This document shows, piece after piece, positions 13,054 through 25,947 of a DNA stretch of 64,000 bases. Position numbers and translations under genes: made by a program. Location: assembly GCA_013423325.1 (NCBI GenBank), contig BLJB01000130.1:1-64000 (forward strand), read 5' to 3'. The number at the start of each line of letters is the position of its first letter. The stretch's first letter is position 1. The DNA comes from Usnea hakonensis (lineage: Eukaryota; Ascomycota; Lecanoromycetes; Lecanorales; Parmeliaceae). The notes beneath the pieces were generated by a model, which was not told the DNA's origin, did no database searches, and saw nothing but the letters and a program-made list of their open reading frames with translations.

Positions 13054-16000
13054 TTTACTAGTTAGTTAAGAATATACTATATACTCTTTAATCTATTAAG
13101 AATATATTACTAAGTTTAATAGTTATTATAAGTCTTTTTTTTTAGAGAAATCTTCCTCTATAGTAGTTACCTTAGTTTCTTTAGATAGTACTACTTTTAG
13201 TATATCTTTTTCTATTATAACTACTCTATTTTCTTTAAGCGATATAATATTTAAGATTAATCTTAGTATTTAGAAGGGAGCCCTCTTTTAGAGCGATTTT
13301 TTAGGATTTATAAATTTATTTATATTAATAAGGATAGCTACCTTTTTTAAAGGTTTCTCTAGATTATTATTATTTACTTTATCTAAAAATAAATCTATAC
13401 CGTAGTATATCTTTTTATATAGTTTAAAAAAAAGGTTAAATATCTCCTTATTTATTATATTAATTAAATTAGTTAGTAAATTATATATATAGTTATATTC
13501 CTTATTAGTAATTCTATATAAGCTAATAATATTAATAATAGTTTTAAATATAATATAATTAACTCTTACTAGTTTAATTAGAAAGGTTATCTAGTTATAT
13601 AGATTAATAGATTAGCTCTTATTTTAACTATTAATTAAAACTAGATTATTATTAATATTTTAGTAAATTTAGAGTTATTTTTTAAATATTTTAATTTTCG
13701 TCTAGAGCTCTTATATTTTCGGGTTTAATTCTATTAGTAAATCTACTAATCTATATCTCTTTAATAGTATTTTAGGCTTAGATAAAATAAGTAACTTAGT
13801 AGATATAATAGATAAAGAATTAGTAGTAAGATTTTTTTTATAAAAAGATATTAAGTCCTTTTTATTAATTATATTAATTTTTAATTTTTTATTAAAAGCT
13901 TTTATAACTAGAGTTTCTTTTCGCTTTTTTAATATTATAGATTATACTAGCTTATTAAGTTTCTTAATAATTTAATTTAGTTTTATATTAAAATTAATAT
14001 TTTTATTTTTATTCTTATTAGTTTCCTTTATAGTAATATTCTAGAGCGGAGCCTTTTAGAAAAGCTTTTTTATTAGGCTCCCTTTATTCTAATTTAGACT
14101 TAAATAATAGCTAGCTAATTTAGAAGTATTTATAATAAATAAATTCTTTTTTAGAGTTATTATCTTTATTATTATTTTAGCTATTTTTATTAGTCTTTTT
14201 ACAATTTATTTTATTATTCTATTCTTCCTCTTTATTATTTTCTTTACTATTACTCTCTTCCTCCTCTTAACGTTCTTTTTTAGATTTTCGAGTTTCGCGC
14301 TTTAATAGATAGGCTTCCCGAGATAATTTAGATATTAAATTAAATTAATTATAATTAGTATTTTAAAATTACGCTATTATTTCGTATATAATAGTAATTA
14401 TCTTTTTAATCTTTTTAGCTTATTAAGAAGAGTAGCCCTCCTTAATACCTTCTATACTAATTATATTATATTTATTATTTATTAATACGTATTTATAGGT
14501 CTTAGTTTTAATATTATATAATTTTATTATTTAGTCTTTATATATAAAATTCGCTTTAAGTAAATTCTTTATTTAAAATATTATTAGCTAATTCGAGTAT
14601 TAATCTTTTTAGAATATATTTAAATTAAGAATTACTATAGTCTAGATATTATTTAAATTAAGTCTAAATAAAGGGTAAATTACTTTAGATATCTTTTTAA
14701 TAATATTTTTTATAGATATATTATAGAAATATAAAGAGGATTATAATTTCCCTTCTCTCTATACGCGCTTATTAATTTAATTAATTAATAAATAAGATAA
14801 AGAAAGCTCTTTTCTACTAGACTTTTTTAATTTAAATAAATATTTTATTTTTACTATTATAAAGAAGATAAGTATAAGATAATAGTAATTATAAATAAAG
14901 AAAAGTCTAGTTAATAGAGACTTAATAAAAAAGATATAATATAGAAGATTTTATTATTATTAATAAAAAAATTTAATAAATATATTAATATATAAATAAT
15001 TTTACTTAAATAATAATAATTATAATATTATATACTTATTTTTTTTTAATATTAGACTTATAGTAATCTTTACGCTTATTTTTTTTAATATAAAGATCTT
15101 ATAAACTTTTACTATTTTAATAGATAGAAAATCTTTATTATATTTAATAACTAGTTTATTAGATAATATAATATTAGTAGTAGTTTAGGCCTTTTTATTA
15201 GTCTTTCTAGTTCTACTACTTTCTAGTAAATATAGGTACTAGATTTAGATTCGAAAAAAGGGAAAAGAATAATAGTATAATAATAAAAAATTAGATATTA
15301 TTAAGACTAGATTTAGAATTTTATTTATTTAAATTATTAAAAAATTAATTATATAAAGGAGAAGAGATATACTTATTACTATTATACTATAAAATATCTA
15401 TAGGCTCTACTTTAGTAAGATATTTACTAAAATAGTAATTTTAGTAGTTAATAATTAATTAGATAAGCTAGCCTTTTATAAAAGGATAATTATTAGATTA
15501 AAAGTCTAATACGGCCTTTAGAGCTAAAATCTAAGATTTTATAGAAGAAATTAATATAAAAGCTAGAGTAATAAAAGATTATCTATTTTAGCTAGAATAA
15601 TTATTAAACTAAATATCTAAATTAGTCTCTAGATCTAAAGTTTAAGATTTTATTAATAAAATTAGTATTAAGGTCTTCTCTTAAATATTTAACTATTAAT
15701 ATAAATAAAGCTAGGGCTAGTATTATAATTAAAAATAAAAATAATAAGAAGACTAAGATTAATCTAATTAAAATATTTATAGTAGATATTTATAGAGGTT
15801 AATTTTATTACCTTTTAACTATTAAAAGAATTAATAGATATAGGAGATATATTATTTTAAAGTTATATTATTAATATTAATAATTAATAAGTTTTTAAAA
15901 TACTTAGTTATTACCTCGTACTATTTCGAAAGGGGGGTTATCCGAAATAAAGACTTTTCTAATTCGATAAACTCTATAGAATACTAGATTAGTATTTTAC

Positions 16001-17680
16001 TAAGAAAGTATATTAATAGAAGTTTTTAAATTTTATTAATACTTTTAACTTTTATTATATCTTTAATATAATTTATAAAGGTATATATATTCTTATAGAG
16101 AGAATATCGCCTAATATTAATAATAGGACTTTCTTCTTTATAGATAGAATTAAAAAAGTTAATATCCTCTATTTTTAATTTATAAGATCTATTATTAGAG
16201 GTAGTATCTTTATTATTATAATTCGGAGGACTTATTTCTCCCTATAGACTTAGAGCTTTTAGAGAGTTAATATAATAATTAAAATTTATAATAGCTATAT
16301 TATAAGTATTAATAATAAGATCTAGTAGTTATTATATAATTACTTCGCCTATTTATAAAGTAGAGTTTAATAAGGGATTAATTAAGCCTTTAGAGATATT
16401 ATTATAGAGGCCTCTTTCTAAAAGGTTAGAAATAGATAAGATAGTCTTAATATAATATAATAGATATAGAGAGTAATAGTTAAAAATAGTAAGATCCTTT
16501 TTAAGTATAGAATTATTAGTAGTCTACTTCTAAAGGTAATAATAGTATAGTTAAATCTCTAAAAAAATAGATTTTTCTTTTTAAGATAAATCTAATTCCT
16601 TAATAATATATTTAATTATACGCTAGGTTTATAATATTATAGTCTTATAGAACTTATAGTAGGACTAAGCGAATTCGCGGATTTAAAATATAAAACGAAT
16701 AAGTTAGAAATATAGTAGTTTAGAAAATATAGCTAGTTTAGATTATTAGAATAATAAATAAATAAGTAGCGAGGTTATCTAAAATAGATATTTAGAATTA
16801 TATAATAATCTTTATCGCTTAGCTAGTCCGCTTAAAGAATTCGTTTATCTAAGGCTAGTATAGAAATCGATATATTTAATATAAAAATATTAGGTAAATC
16901 TTCTAGCTTTCTAGAATAATAAATTAATATACTAATCTTCTAATTTTTTTAATAATCTTAAATAATCTTATAAACTATAAATCGTATTTTCTTCTTGTAA
17001 GCTTTATAGTAGGAATATTTTAGTAATTAAAAGAGAAAATCTAGGCGTTAAAAATAATATTAGATATACTTTTTAAAATACTTTATTAATTCCGAATATA
17101 CTACTATCGAGAAATAATCTTAAAAGACTTAATTAGACTCGTATAGTTATCTAAGTAAATAATTTCGAAAAAGATTAAGATATAGGGTACTAGTATATAG
17201 AAGTAATATAGTAAGAATCTATAATTATTAATAATAGTATTTATCTTTTAGATAAAACTATCTTTTTTAGAGTATACTAGATAAGTAATAATATAGCTAA
17301 CCTCTCTAGCCTAATTAAAGGTAAGGCGATATACTCTAATACTCTTTTCTAAAAAGATCTAGCTAGAACTTCCTAAAAAGATAGATATACCCGCTAGTTT
17401 ATATAAATAGTAATATTATTTATTTCGAGTACTATTATAATAGCCCGAATAGTATTCTTATAAGAGTAAAAGATAGAATAACTCCTTTAATAATAAAAAT
17501 AGAAGTTATCGACTAGTATTATAAAAGGCTAGTCTAATAAAGGATTAGATTAATAAGACTAATTTTAATACTATTAAGGCTAGTTATTAATAAGGTAGTA
17601 AATTTAATTACCGGGCTTATAATAATATAGTAAGTAGAGAATAGTAGTTACTATATTATAATCTAGATATAGCTACTATT

Positions 17681-17873
17681 TATTAAGATAAAGCCTAAAA
17701 ATAATAATAATAATAATAATAATTTAAATAATTAATTAAATTAATAGTTAAGGTAAGTAAATAAGAGTCGGAATAGCTAAGTTTACTAGAAAGGCGAATT
17801 CGGACGCTAGCCCTATAGTAGACTAGTCCGATCCGGACCTCCGGAGGCTACAAGCCCGAGAAGCTATATTACA
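17681..17873. repeat. Right LTR
   Basis: This is the uninterrupted 193-bp copy. It starts TATTAAG (TG mutated to TA) and ends CTATATTACA, followed directly by the target duplication TAGTT. It supplies the empty-site sequence that proves the insertion in the left LTR. Confidence 0.85.
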
Positions 17874-18012
17874 TAGTTACTTTATATATCTATATACTAT
17901 ATAATAACGAATTGTAACGAATTGGGCTCTACTTATATTTAGCGGTGGTCCCGGCAAAAAAACGCGGGGCCGGCCGCTAGATTCGCGCTCCCGCCAGTGG
18001 TTCTGCAAAATA

Positions 18013-18230
18013 TAGTAAGAGAATAATAGAGAGTAAAAAAAAAAAATTCGAATAATAAATAATAAATAATAAATATTTTAAGAATATTATTAATCTCCCT
18101 CGTTACTCTACTAGATAAAAGGGGAAATTAAAAGATCTATTTATAATATATAGAAGACTTATATTAATCTATATATTTTAAAGCTATTTTAGGGAAGCCC
18201 TTACTAAGTAACTAGTATAAAAAGGGAAAG
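18013..18230. other. RIP-affected flank and compositional boundary
   Basis: This is an AT-rich strip outside the right mariner terminus, still without CpA/TpG, with an A12 run and AATA repeats. At about 18,230 the composition changes abruptly to normal genic sequence with TpG and CpA restored. The first gene starts about 310 bp later. Confidence 0.7.
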
Positions 18231-18541
18231 TGGATCCTATAAGCTACGGGAATTGGAAGGCCCCTACCAACTCTTCCGTAAAGTAGATATATGAAAAATA
18301 ATAGCAACACCCGGTGTGGTTAGCTTGAGTCGAAATAAAAGGCCGTAATGTAGGATTTGGTGTCACCGTTCAAGAGTGGCGTTTCAGCCACATGTGGCGC
18401 TACAGAGCCCCAATGACGCCGACGCTGCAGGCCCTTTCTCCTCGTCAAATCCCTCACAAACAACATCAATAGAATCTGTATATCCTAACAAGCAATGAAG
18501 ATTTTCTCAAACTGATCGACTTATATTCTACCTCGAATCTA

Positions 18542-20858
18542 ATGAGCCAATACATATCCTCATTCCTCATTGATCCTGTTGTACGCCAAGCCCGCAGATT
18601 CTCCCGTCCCAATACTGAGTCCCCGCGTCCTGCAAATTTACCTCCATCTCTTGGACGCAATAATGAAGAGTCTCCCTATCCTCCCATCGAATCTCCGGCG
18701 GCAGCAGCTACGGCGGCGCAAGAAGAGCCGCCTCCTGTAAGCATCAATACCAATGTGAATCACTCCACTACAATCACCGGTCATCCTGAAGTCGCCTCAC
18801 CGATATCTGTCGAGGATGGGTATGAGCGTAACTGGCAGCGTCATGAGCAGCAAAATCCGAGCGCGTTTCAAGCAGTGAATACGGACAGCGTTGAGTCTCC
18901 GGTGAATCCAGCATCGTATATACTGACCGGTGTCTCAAACCCTGTTGCCCACGGAGTACCTGACAGATTGAGGTCTACAACATCCTCCTCAAGTATTTCA
19001 TCCCGTTCGCTCATTGATGCAAACATGTCGCCAGCAGACGGCTCTGATCAGTCATCAAGGACAACTACAACTGATACTAGGACTCGTGGTGATAGTGCTG
19101 CCAGCGGAGTTGGAGAACGAGCATTACCAGAAGACGATGGGATGGGGCCAATGCGGAAACGTATCATTGCAATACAAAGGACTGATAGTTCCAATGAGGA
19201 GAAGGCGAGATTGGTACATGGCCTGATGACGGAGAAGCACAATTCATCACAACAAAGCCTACATGGGCCCCATTTCGCCAGAGCGCATTCGTCTGGTAGC
19301 CGCCATAGTTCGAATCGACCACGCACACCATCGTTACCCAGGTCTAAAGAAAGTTTGATGCAGACTCATGCACCACCGATGTTATTGCCATCGACCCCCA
19401 ACGGACCAAATCCTTTCCAGCTTTCACCTGATGACTTGAAACCTACCTATTATCAGAAACCACTACCACTTTTGAAAGACGGAGATCAAGAAGGGTCTTC
19501 CATGGAATTTGAGCAGGTAGCGAACGCTTTGGGGTGTGAACATTACAAACGAAATATCAAATTGCAATGTTCAGCTTGCAACCGATGGTATACTTGCCGC
19601 TTCTGTCATGATGCGGTAGAAGATCATATGCTCAATCGGAGGGAGACAAAGCATATGCTATGTATGCTTTGCGGCTGTGCACAACCGGCGTCGGGAGAGT
19701 GCGCACTTTGTAGCGAACGAGGGGCTTGGTATTACTGCGATGTTTGCAAGCTTTGGGATGACGATCCTGAGAAAAGTATATATCACTGCAATGATTGCGG
19801 CATTTGTCGAGTGGGGAAGGGCCTAGGAAAAGACTTCTTCCATTGCAAGGTAAGTGCACTGATTCAATTATCATTGTCTCACTAATTAGGGAATCAGACT
19901 TGTTGTGTGTGCATGGCTATATCGATTCAAGACACCCATCGCTGCATTGAACGCTCGACTGACTGTGACTGCCCTATATGTGGGGAGTATATGTTCACTT
20001 CGCCCCAGACTGTTGTGTTCATGAAGTGTGGTCATAGTATACATCATCGATGTTATCGCGAACACATGAAGAATTCCTACAAGTGTCCCATCTGCAGCAG
20101 AAGCATTGTCAACATGGAGTGGCAATTCAGGCACCTAGAGCGAGCGATCGAGACTCAGCCTATGCCACCAGAATTCCAGGACACGAAAGCTTGGATATAC
20201 TGCAATGATTGCAGCGCAAAAGCATCGGTCAGATATCACTGGCTGGGGTTGAAATGTCCGGTGTAAGTGACTGATATTCTTGAAGACTAATATTGAGACG
20301 CTGACATCTCGGAGTTGCGACTCTTACAACACAGCACAATTGCAACTCCTGGCCGGCCCAGATAGCATTGGGCAGCCAGCACAAGCGCCAGACACCCCTC
20401 AAAGCACGGCAGATCCTTCTAGTATCTCAAGGTCGAACTCTCGCGGGAGATCTAGGCAATCAACGAACTTCTCGCGCCGACCAACGAATTCCGCCCCACC
20501 GTCTGGGAGCGTCCAGAGTCTCCTTCAGAGCGGCGCATGGCCGAATTTACGGGGTCGCAATGCACACTCAGTCACTCCTGGTACCGTACCTTTTCCCCAG
20601 GCAAGCCCCGTAGCTAGTAGCAGTGACGCCGAAGACTCCATGGATACAGGCGAAGACTGGGAGAGTGAGATGGAATTTTGGGGTGGTGAAAGTCCCAGGT
20701 CAATTCGCACTTCTCCGATCCTCGATCATGAGATGGCCGTTGATGACGACAATGAAGAAGAAGATGATGACGACAGTGCGGATGAATATATGAGTGATGA
20801 TGCAGAAGAAGATGAGACTGACGAATTCAATCAAATGGACATTTTTGGACATCGGTAA
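18542..20858 (+). CDS. CHY/CTCHY/RING zinc-finger E3 ubiquitin ligase
   Basis: Exons 18542-19849, 19898-20262 and 20315-20858 give 738 residues. The N-terminal ~320 residues are Ser/Pro-rich and disordered. A CHY zinc finger follows (GCEHYKRNIKLQC onward), then a CTCHY finger ending FHCKTCCVC across the first junction. Next come a RING finger (CDCPICGEYMF ... CGHSIHHRCY ... CPICSR) and a zinc ribbon (WIYCNDC ... CPVC). This domain order is that of RCHY1/Pirh2-type ligases, which ubiquitinate substrates through the RING. The fungal substrate is unknown to me. The tail is strongly acidic. Both introns (48 and 52 bp) are needed to join cysteine pairs. The gene is the first one beside the RIP block. 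Confidence 0.9.
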
Positions 20859-21129
20859 AGGGATGAGGACTTCAAGACATTTTTCATTTGCGGTTACCTC
20901 TCAATATACCCCTGGGGAGGCGCACATGCGGGCTGCATTGGGATGGAGCATGCTTTCCACTTTGTTACGGGATTTCTTGATGGTTTGGATGTCGAGCGGG
21001 CTTTGCTTTTCAAGTGCAGTATCCATAGAGACACGGAGCGTTGATTGATAATAAATCACCCAAGATAGTTCATACAGTCGATATCCTTTAAGGACGCATT
21101 CCTTGAACAGAAGAAAATTGAATATACTG

Positions 21130-21971
21130 CTATTTCGTCCCCCTAACGAAAATCTCCCTCATTCCCCTGAGAAACGCCCCTAAGTCTCTGCTCTCGTTCA
21201 ATCTCTCGACACAAGGGTCCACTTCCCCGTCATCAACTTTCGGCTGGAATTCCACTACCTTGTACTCCCTTTTCTCCGTATCAAGCTCGAACCAGGCTTC
21301 CTTCTCCCAATTCCTCTCGTCAAGATTGCTGAATACAAATTTCAACCTATCCACCTGTCCCGCTCCCTCAATCCTCAGTCCCAAGTACGTCTCCCAAAAG
21401 TCCAATTCAGGAACATTGAGTCGGGACTGGGCATCCACGTCTTTCGCATGCGCTTGTTGGGCCGAGCGTCGAGCGGCAATTTGTTTGTTGACAGAGGCTA
21501 TTTCGGATCTCAATCGGTCGCGGTGCTGGGCATGGGAATCGCGCTGTTGCGTTATGGCAGCAATGGCCGACTGCATCTCTGCTGTCTCCACTTCTTGAGC
21601 CGAGACGGAGGCTGCATGCTGGGAGGATTTTTGAGCGATTATCTCAATGTCTTTGTGCTTCATGCGCTGATTCTCTGAGTCCCGTAGATCAGCGAATTTG
21701 CGCCCCTCACTCAGAGAATGGCGGGTGGGGTTCATATACCTTGTAGCTCAGCAACATTGATGCGGAATTGGTTTCGTTCCTCCAGGACCTGTTTGCGACC
21801 TCTGGCGATGAATTCGTCGAAACGATCTGTGAAGCGTGCCATGCGCTCGCGTAGGTCGTCGAAGCCGAAGGTGATGGCTGGCAGGGTATCGGCCATTGAG
21901 GGCGCGTCTGCAGTGGAGAGTGGGGCGCGCATGGCGCTGGTGGAGACGGACGGCTCGAAGGTGGTAGACAT
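21130..21971 (-). CDS. SPC25: Kinetochore protein Spc25
   Basis: Exons 21971-21740 and 21674-21130 on the minus strand give 258 residues, the usual Spc25 size. The N-terminal two thirds is a heptad-rich coiled coil. The C-terminal globular part (ELDFWETYLGLRIEGAG ... LKFVFSNLD) is the RWD-like Spc25 domain that pairs with Spc24. Spc24/Spc25 anchors the Ndc80 complex to the inner kinetochore. The 65-bp intron (GTATATG ... CTCAG) joins VAELQ to ENQRMKHKD in frame. It converges with the CHY/RING gene and diverges from the Rrn6 gene. Confidence 0.9.
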
Positions 21972-22287
21972 TGCTTTAATGTGTAGGAGATAAAGACTGC
22001 TTTATAGAGTTTGGATGGTGCTGATGGCACTTTGGAACAGAATGAGAAGCGAGTTGTTTACATTCTGCTAGCGCATAGCAACATGCACTATGCCGTTTAG
22101 GGTTGATATCAGATTATGGTTTGAGGATCCAAAATATTTCGTATCACTCATCATCCACTTTCACTTCACAACTTTTGAAGCAGTAAATTCAAATTATAGC
22201 TTTTCTCGTTTCGAATTACAGTTTCGTTATGACCGACGACCTTACTGTCAGGATTTACAGCTGGATCAAGGCTCGACGGAAACCCGT
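21972..22287. promoter_or_regulatory. Shared promoter region, SPC25 / RRN6
   Basis: This is 316 bp between the divergent start codons. No TATA box or recognised operator is visible. Confidence 0.4.
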
Positions 22288-25200
22288 ATGAGTGAGGCTT
22301 GGCCCCTTGACCTTAATTATGGTCATTTCGGCGAGCCTAGCTATGACTCGGAAAATCATGAATGGCATTTTCCACGACAGCCGGGCAGGGTCCGGGAGTT
22401 GAAGCCGGTTGGACCTCTAGTGAGAGCAGTCCAATCACCTTTCCATGACTCTACGCCGCACATCCAGAGAGCTACGGAACGCACTCAGAACATCAAAGAC
22501 CTTACCCGCCAGTATCCCGAATTGCAACCTGCTTCATCTCTACTGCCTGAATTGGCGCAAGTATCAGAGGTCGTTGAGGAAGTCGCATCTGGCCATGATC
22601 CGACCGTCTCAGAGTTGCTGGCAATCGGAGAAGCAACCGACCCACATAGCAGAGGCCATGGGTTCAAAACAGTGCCTATCGCTGCTCTTGCGGGAGGCTC
22701 TACAGGAGATTCAGTGAGGCTTGTTCTACTGCACAATGAGAAGCTCGGATGGAAAGACAGCAAGAACATACGATTGAATGCATTCACCAGTAAGGGCGGA
22801 GAAGAAGGATGGTGGACCGGCAATGGTAGCCCTATACAGCAGTTGATCTTTGCAGAAGCAGAGGGTCGACCGACATCTTGGCTCGCTATTCGATATCATG
22901 GTGCTATATCCGTGTTTCGGCCTCAGCTACGACGGAACGCTGATCTGCTGTCATTGGCCTACGCCGCCTCAAACCGCACTCCACAATCCCGTCTCAGTGC
23001 TGATCATATCGTGACTCTACCTCTGGACAAGACTAATGGCGTGCCATATTCTGATGTTGCTTTCAATCCATGGTATAATCAACAGATCGCAACAATCGAT
23101 CAAACTGGTGCTTGGGCTGTCTGGGATGTTGAGAAAACGGAGAAGCGAGCCAAAGGAAAAACGTTTTGGACCATCAACAAAATACGACATGGCGGGCTGC
23201 ATGATGACCTACCTGAAGGGGAGACGCCTTCGTCTAGCGTCGCAGATGGGTGGGGAGCAGTGCTATGGGCTGGTGATCTTTCTACGGTCATAGTCGCCAG
23301 TCGTAGAATTTTTGCCATCTTTGATATCAAAGGCAGCCCGAGGCGACTCGTTACACCTAACCTTGTATCAGAGACGACCTCGGAGTGGATTCTCGACTTG
23401 AAGCGCAGCTCCAAAGACTCGACCCACGTCTTTGTGACAACTACATTCAGGATTTTTTGGCTGCATATTGCGAGCTTTCCTGGCAACCATGCAGGTGGAG
23501 AAATGGCAGTGGTTGCGAAGTGTTTACTCTCTTGGCGTCATTTCAGAGACCCTGAAGATATTTCCCTGGCCTTGCAGGTTGCCGATGACTCCGCGAGGGA
23601 GGGTAATGATGACAATAGGCAGAGTAAGTCGTTCTGTAATTGCTAGAGCTTCGCAATAGCTTACCGCGCTCAAGCAATCCCCGTTCTGCTCTATTCTCGC
23701 TTGACTGGTCTGACGAGCGTTTTTGGCTTTCACTATTCAAGGTCACAATCGAATTCGGCACCGTACGCTTCAGATCCGTACATTCTTACGCTACCTAGTG
23801 ATGAGCCAGGTATCTTTACCTCGAGGGCAACCTCGTTTGGCTCACACAGAAGCTCTAGGATCTCGGTCATCATTCTGAAGGCTATCAGATATGAAAGTCC
23901 CCAAGGCTCTGTGCTATCTGGGCCAGGGAAAACCTTCCACGAGAATGGTGTTACATTCTACCAACTCAGCTTACTCACTAATGATCTAGCCTTGTCCGAG
24001 TGTCTATACGCAGAGGTGCACAACGGGTTCAAAGCAGAACTGTGCCCGCCAAACACGGTCAAACACTCGCACGTCGCAAAAACTCCATCGAAAAGTTTCG
24101 ATGAATTCATTGTGCCTGATGGATATATAGATCGAGAATACGAAGCCTCGCCAGACGATCGTGCTGCTGATGAAGTATCAGACGCTGAGAATCGAGCAAG
24201 TCTCGTGGTGCCCAATGAGGATCCGCGTACCATAAGCTTTGAGTGGCTGGAGAATGAGATTCATGACACATTAAATAATACATTCCCTACTGTGGCCTTT
24301 CATGAAGGCCTAGAGCTCCTTCGAAATGCGATAGAAGACAAAATGTCTTCAGGCAATATAACTACAGAGTCGCTGTATGTAAAGCATTGCGATCCAACGA
24401 AAGACTCCCCTAATCATTCCATCTCTCTAGGCTTCGTGTAGTAGATGCGAGTGTTTCAGTGGTTGATATAGACAAAGCGTCCGGTGACTTCGTCGACTTT
24501 TTGGACGACATTAAGCGATTAAGTTCCGAAAATGAGAATTGGGGCGGTACTGACGAAGAAAGACAGTTGGTGGTCTCCAATATATTAACATCAACATTAC
24601 AAGCAGGTCTGGGAATCCGTGACACCTCTGAATTGTCTTCGATCTATAAAAGCCTCATGAAAACCTGGATGGTGCCGATGTCACGAGCAATACCTGGTCG
24701 TGTGCGGATTGCTTTTGAGAAATCACTGAGAGATCTGGCATGCCAGATATGTCTTGCTAGCCATGCAATCTGTGTCGACTCGGGAACAAAAGCCAAAGAA
24801 GGAAAGCATCAACAAAAGAGCTCAGAGGCCGGCGCACGATTTGTGCTCCCGGTTAGGAGACGAACATCAGTGACCAGCTTGGGAAAAGGCAAATCCCGCT
24901 CAGATGAGTTGTCTTCACCGCCACCAGCATCATCGCAGATGTCTGAGGACGCTGGTTTTATAAATTCATCTGCATTCGAAGCTTTACCAACACCTGAAGC
25001 GACACCATCACTGAGGTCTCGCAGCTCCGTATCCTCGCTCGCAGGTTCGGAGGACCCAGCAAGCCAGCGTCTACGTGCGTACGCAAGCCTGGGACCTCAG
25101 CCAGCTTTGCCCCCAAAGGTGTCGAATCTTCTTGACCATTGGCAACTTGGCGTCGATCCAGCCAAGTACGACTGGGAAACAGCTCAGCAAGCTAATGCTA

Positions 25201-25490
25201 CCGATGATGGGATCGAAGATGAATCGCGAAGAAAGCAGCGTCACCGACAAGAAAAGAAGCTCAAGAGGCAAAGAGAGAATACCGATGGACCACCATTGGA
25301 GCGAACCCCAAAGCGGCTTGGGGACAGTCAACCTCAGCAAGGACACGATGCTCAAGCTGTGCAAGGTAGTAGCCAGCAGACGGAGAAAGCGGTCACCATG
25401 AGCCAGGTCCAGCCTGGGAAATTCGGTGGTCGTCATGCTAAAATTAAAAAACCCCGGGTCTTGAAACCTCGGCCGGCAGGCTTTAAGTGA
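22288..25490 (+). CDS. RRN6: RNA polymerase I transcription initiation factor Rrn6-like
   Basis: Three exons (22288-23623, 23675-24374, 24431-25490) give 1031 residues. Rrn6 belongs to the core factor that recruits Pol I to the rDNA promoter. The start MSEAWPLDLNYGHFGEPSY is typical of the family. An upstream in-frame ATG at 22090 would add 66 unlikely residues. The central beta-propeller-like region continues through LLYSRLTGLTSVFGF across intron 1. Intron 2 (GTATGTA ... CTCTAG, branch CCTAAT) joins ESL to LRVVDASVS. The C-terminus is basic and low-complexity, ending KKPRVLKPRPAGFK. For intron 1 an earlier acceptor at 23659 is also in frame and would add five residues. Confidence 0.85.
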
Positions 25491-25947
25491 TTTGTTTGGG
25501 AGGATGCTTTGCTGGTCTTAGACGGTCTTGTGCGACGCTGTGCTTGCGTATGATCCAGGGAAGGCTAGTCTTGCACAAGTGGAATTTGTGCATATGAAAG
25601 TCAATAAAAAATGCTCTCGCTTGATACTGATCAACGTTCGCAGGTAGTCTTCTGGCGCATACCACCAACCTTGCTGATCCTTACTGGCAGTCTTTTAATC
25701 CCACTCCTTTTTCCAAATATTGTGGATATTTGTTTTTGGGCCATGAGATGACGGCACAGTCTCCACTAGGCTGCTATGAATTGAGCAAATTACCAGCGCC
25801 ACGAATCAGAGGCTCTCCACTTAGCACCCATACTAAGATTCATCAATGGAGTACATCATCTCCAGACTCTTACAAAACCCACATCCTCTCCCTCACTTTT
25901 CTCTTTTCTTCTTTCCACCTCTATTCTTCATCTCCAAAATCATTCCA
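25491..25947. other. Intergenic, no gene seen
   Basis: This is the 3' flank of RRN6 followed by a pyrimidine-rich stretch (about 25860-25940) that looks like a promoter/5' leader for the next ORF. Nothing else is recognised. Confidence 0.4.

Larger units (their letters stand above)
12273..17873. mobile_element. Nested LTR retrotransposon (5.6 kb)
   Basis: Two matching direct repeats bound this element: 12273-12698 and 17681-17873. Removing a later insertion and its target duplication from the left copy makes both exactly 193 bp. The left copy starts TGTTAAG. The right copy ends TTACA, giving TG...CA termini. Five-base duplications TAGTT flank the element exactly (12268-12272 and 17874-17878). 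The interior is RIP-saturated. I could not identify gag or pol motifs, so superfamily and transcribed strand are unknown. Confidence 0.85.
7821..18010. mobile_element. Tc1/mariner-type DNA transposon with nested insertions
   Basis: Near-identical 82-bp terminal inverted repeats lie at 7821-7902 and 17929-18010. They differ at five positions, all transitions. The outer ends begin TTTTGTAGAA and TTTTGCAGAA. Both ends are flanked by TA (7819-7820 and 18011-18012), the target duplication of Tc1/mariner elements. Removing the LTR retrotransposon at 12273-17873 and one copy of its target duplication leaves about 4.58 kb, long for a fungal mariner. The left half carries a transposase relic (+). The right half carries remnants of a second frame (-). 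The TIRs have kept more GC than the interior. The element is certainly dead. Confidence 0.85.

Noticed and set aside
1..18230. AT-rich block considered as mitochondrial DNA insertion or centromere
   Set aside because: Dinucleotide pattern, terminal repeats and target duplications identify RIP-mutated transposons. No mitochondrial genes are legible and no centromere-specific evidence exists.
21718..22030. Frames on both strands over the SPC25 first exon and promoter
   Set aside because: Only the minus-strand frame that splices into the Spc25 coiled coil is supported.
22090..22287. Upstream in-frame extension of RRN6
   Set aside because: The 66 extra residues are unlike the family. The conserved LNYGHFG start fits the ATG at 22288.
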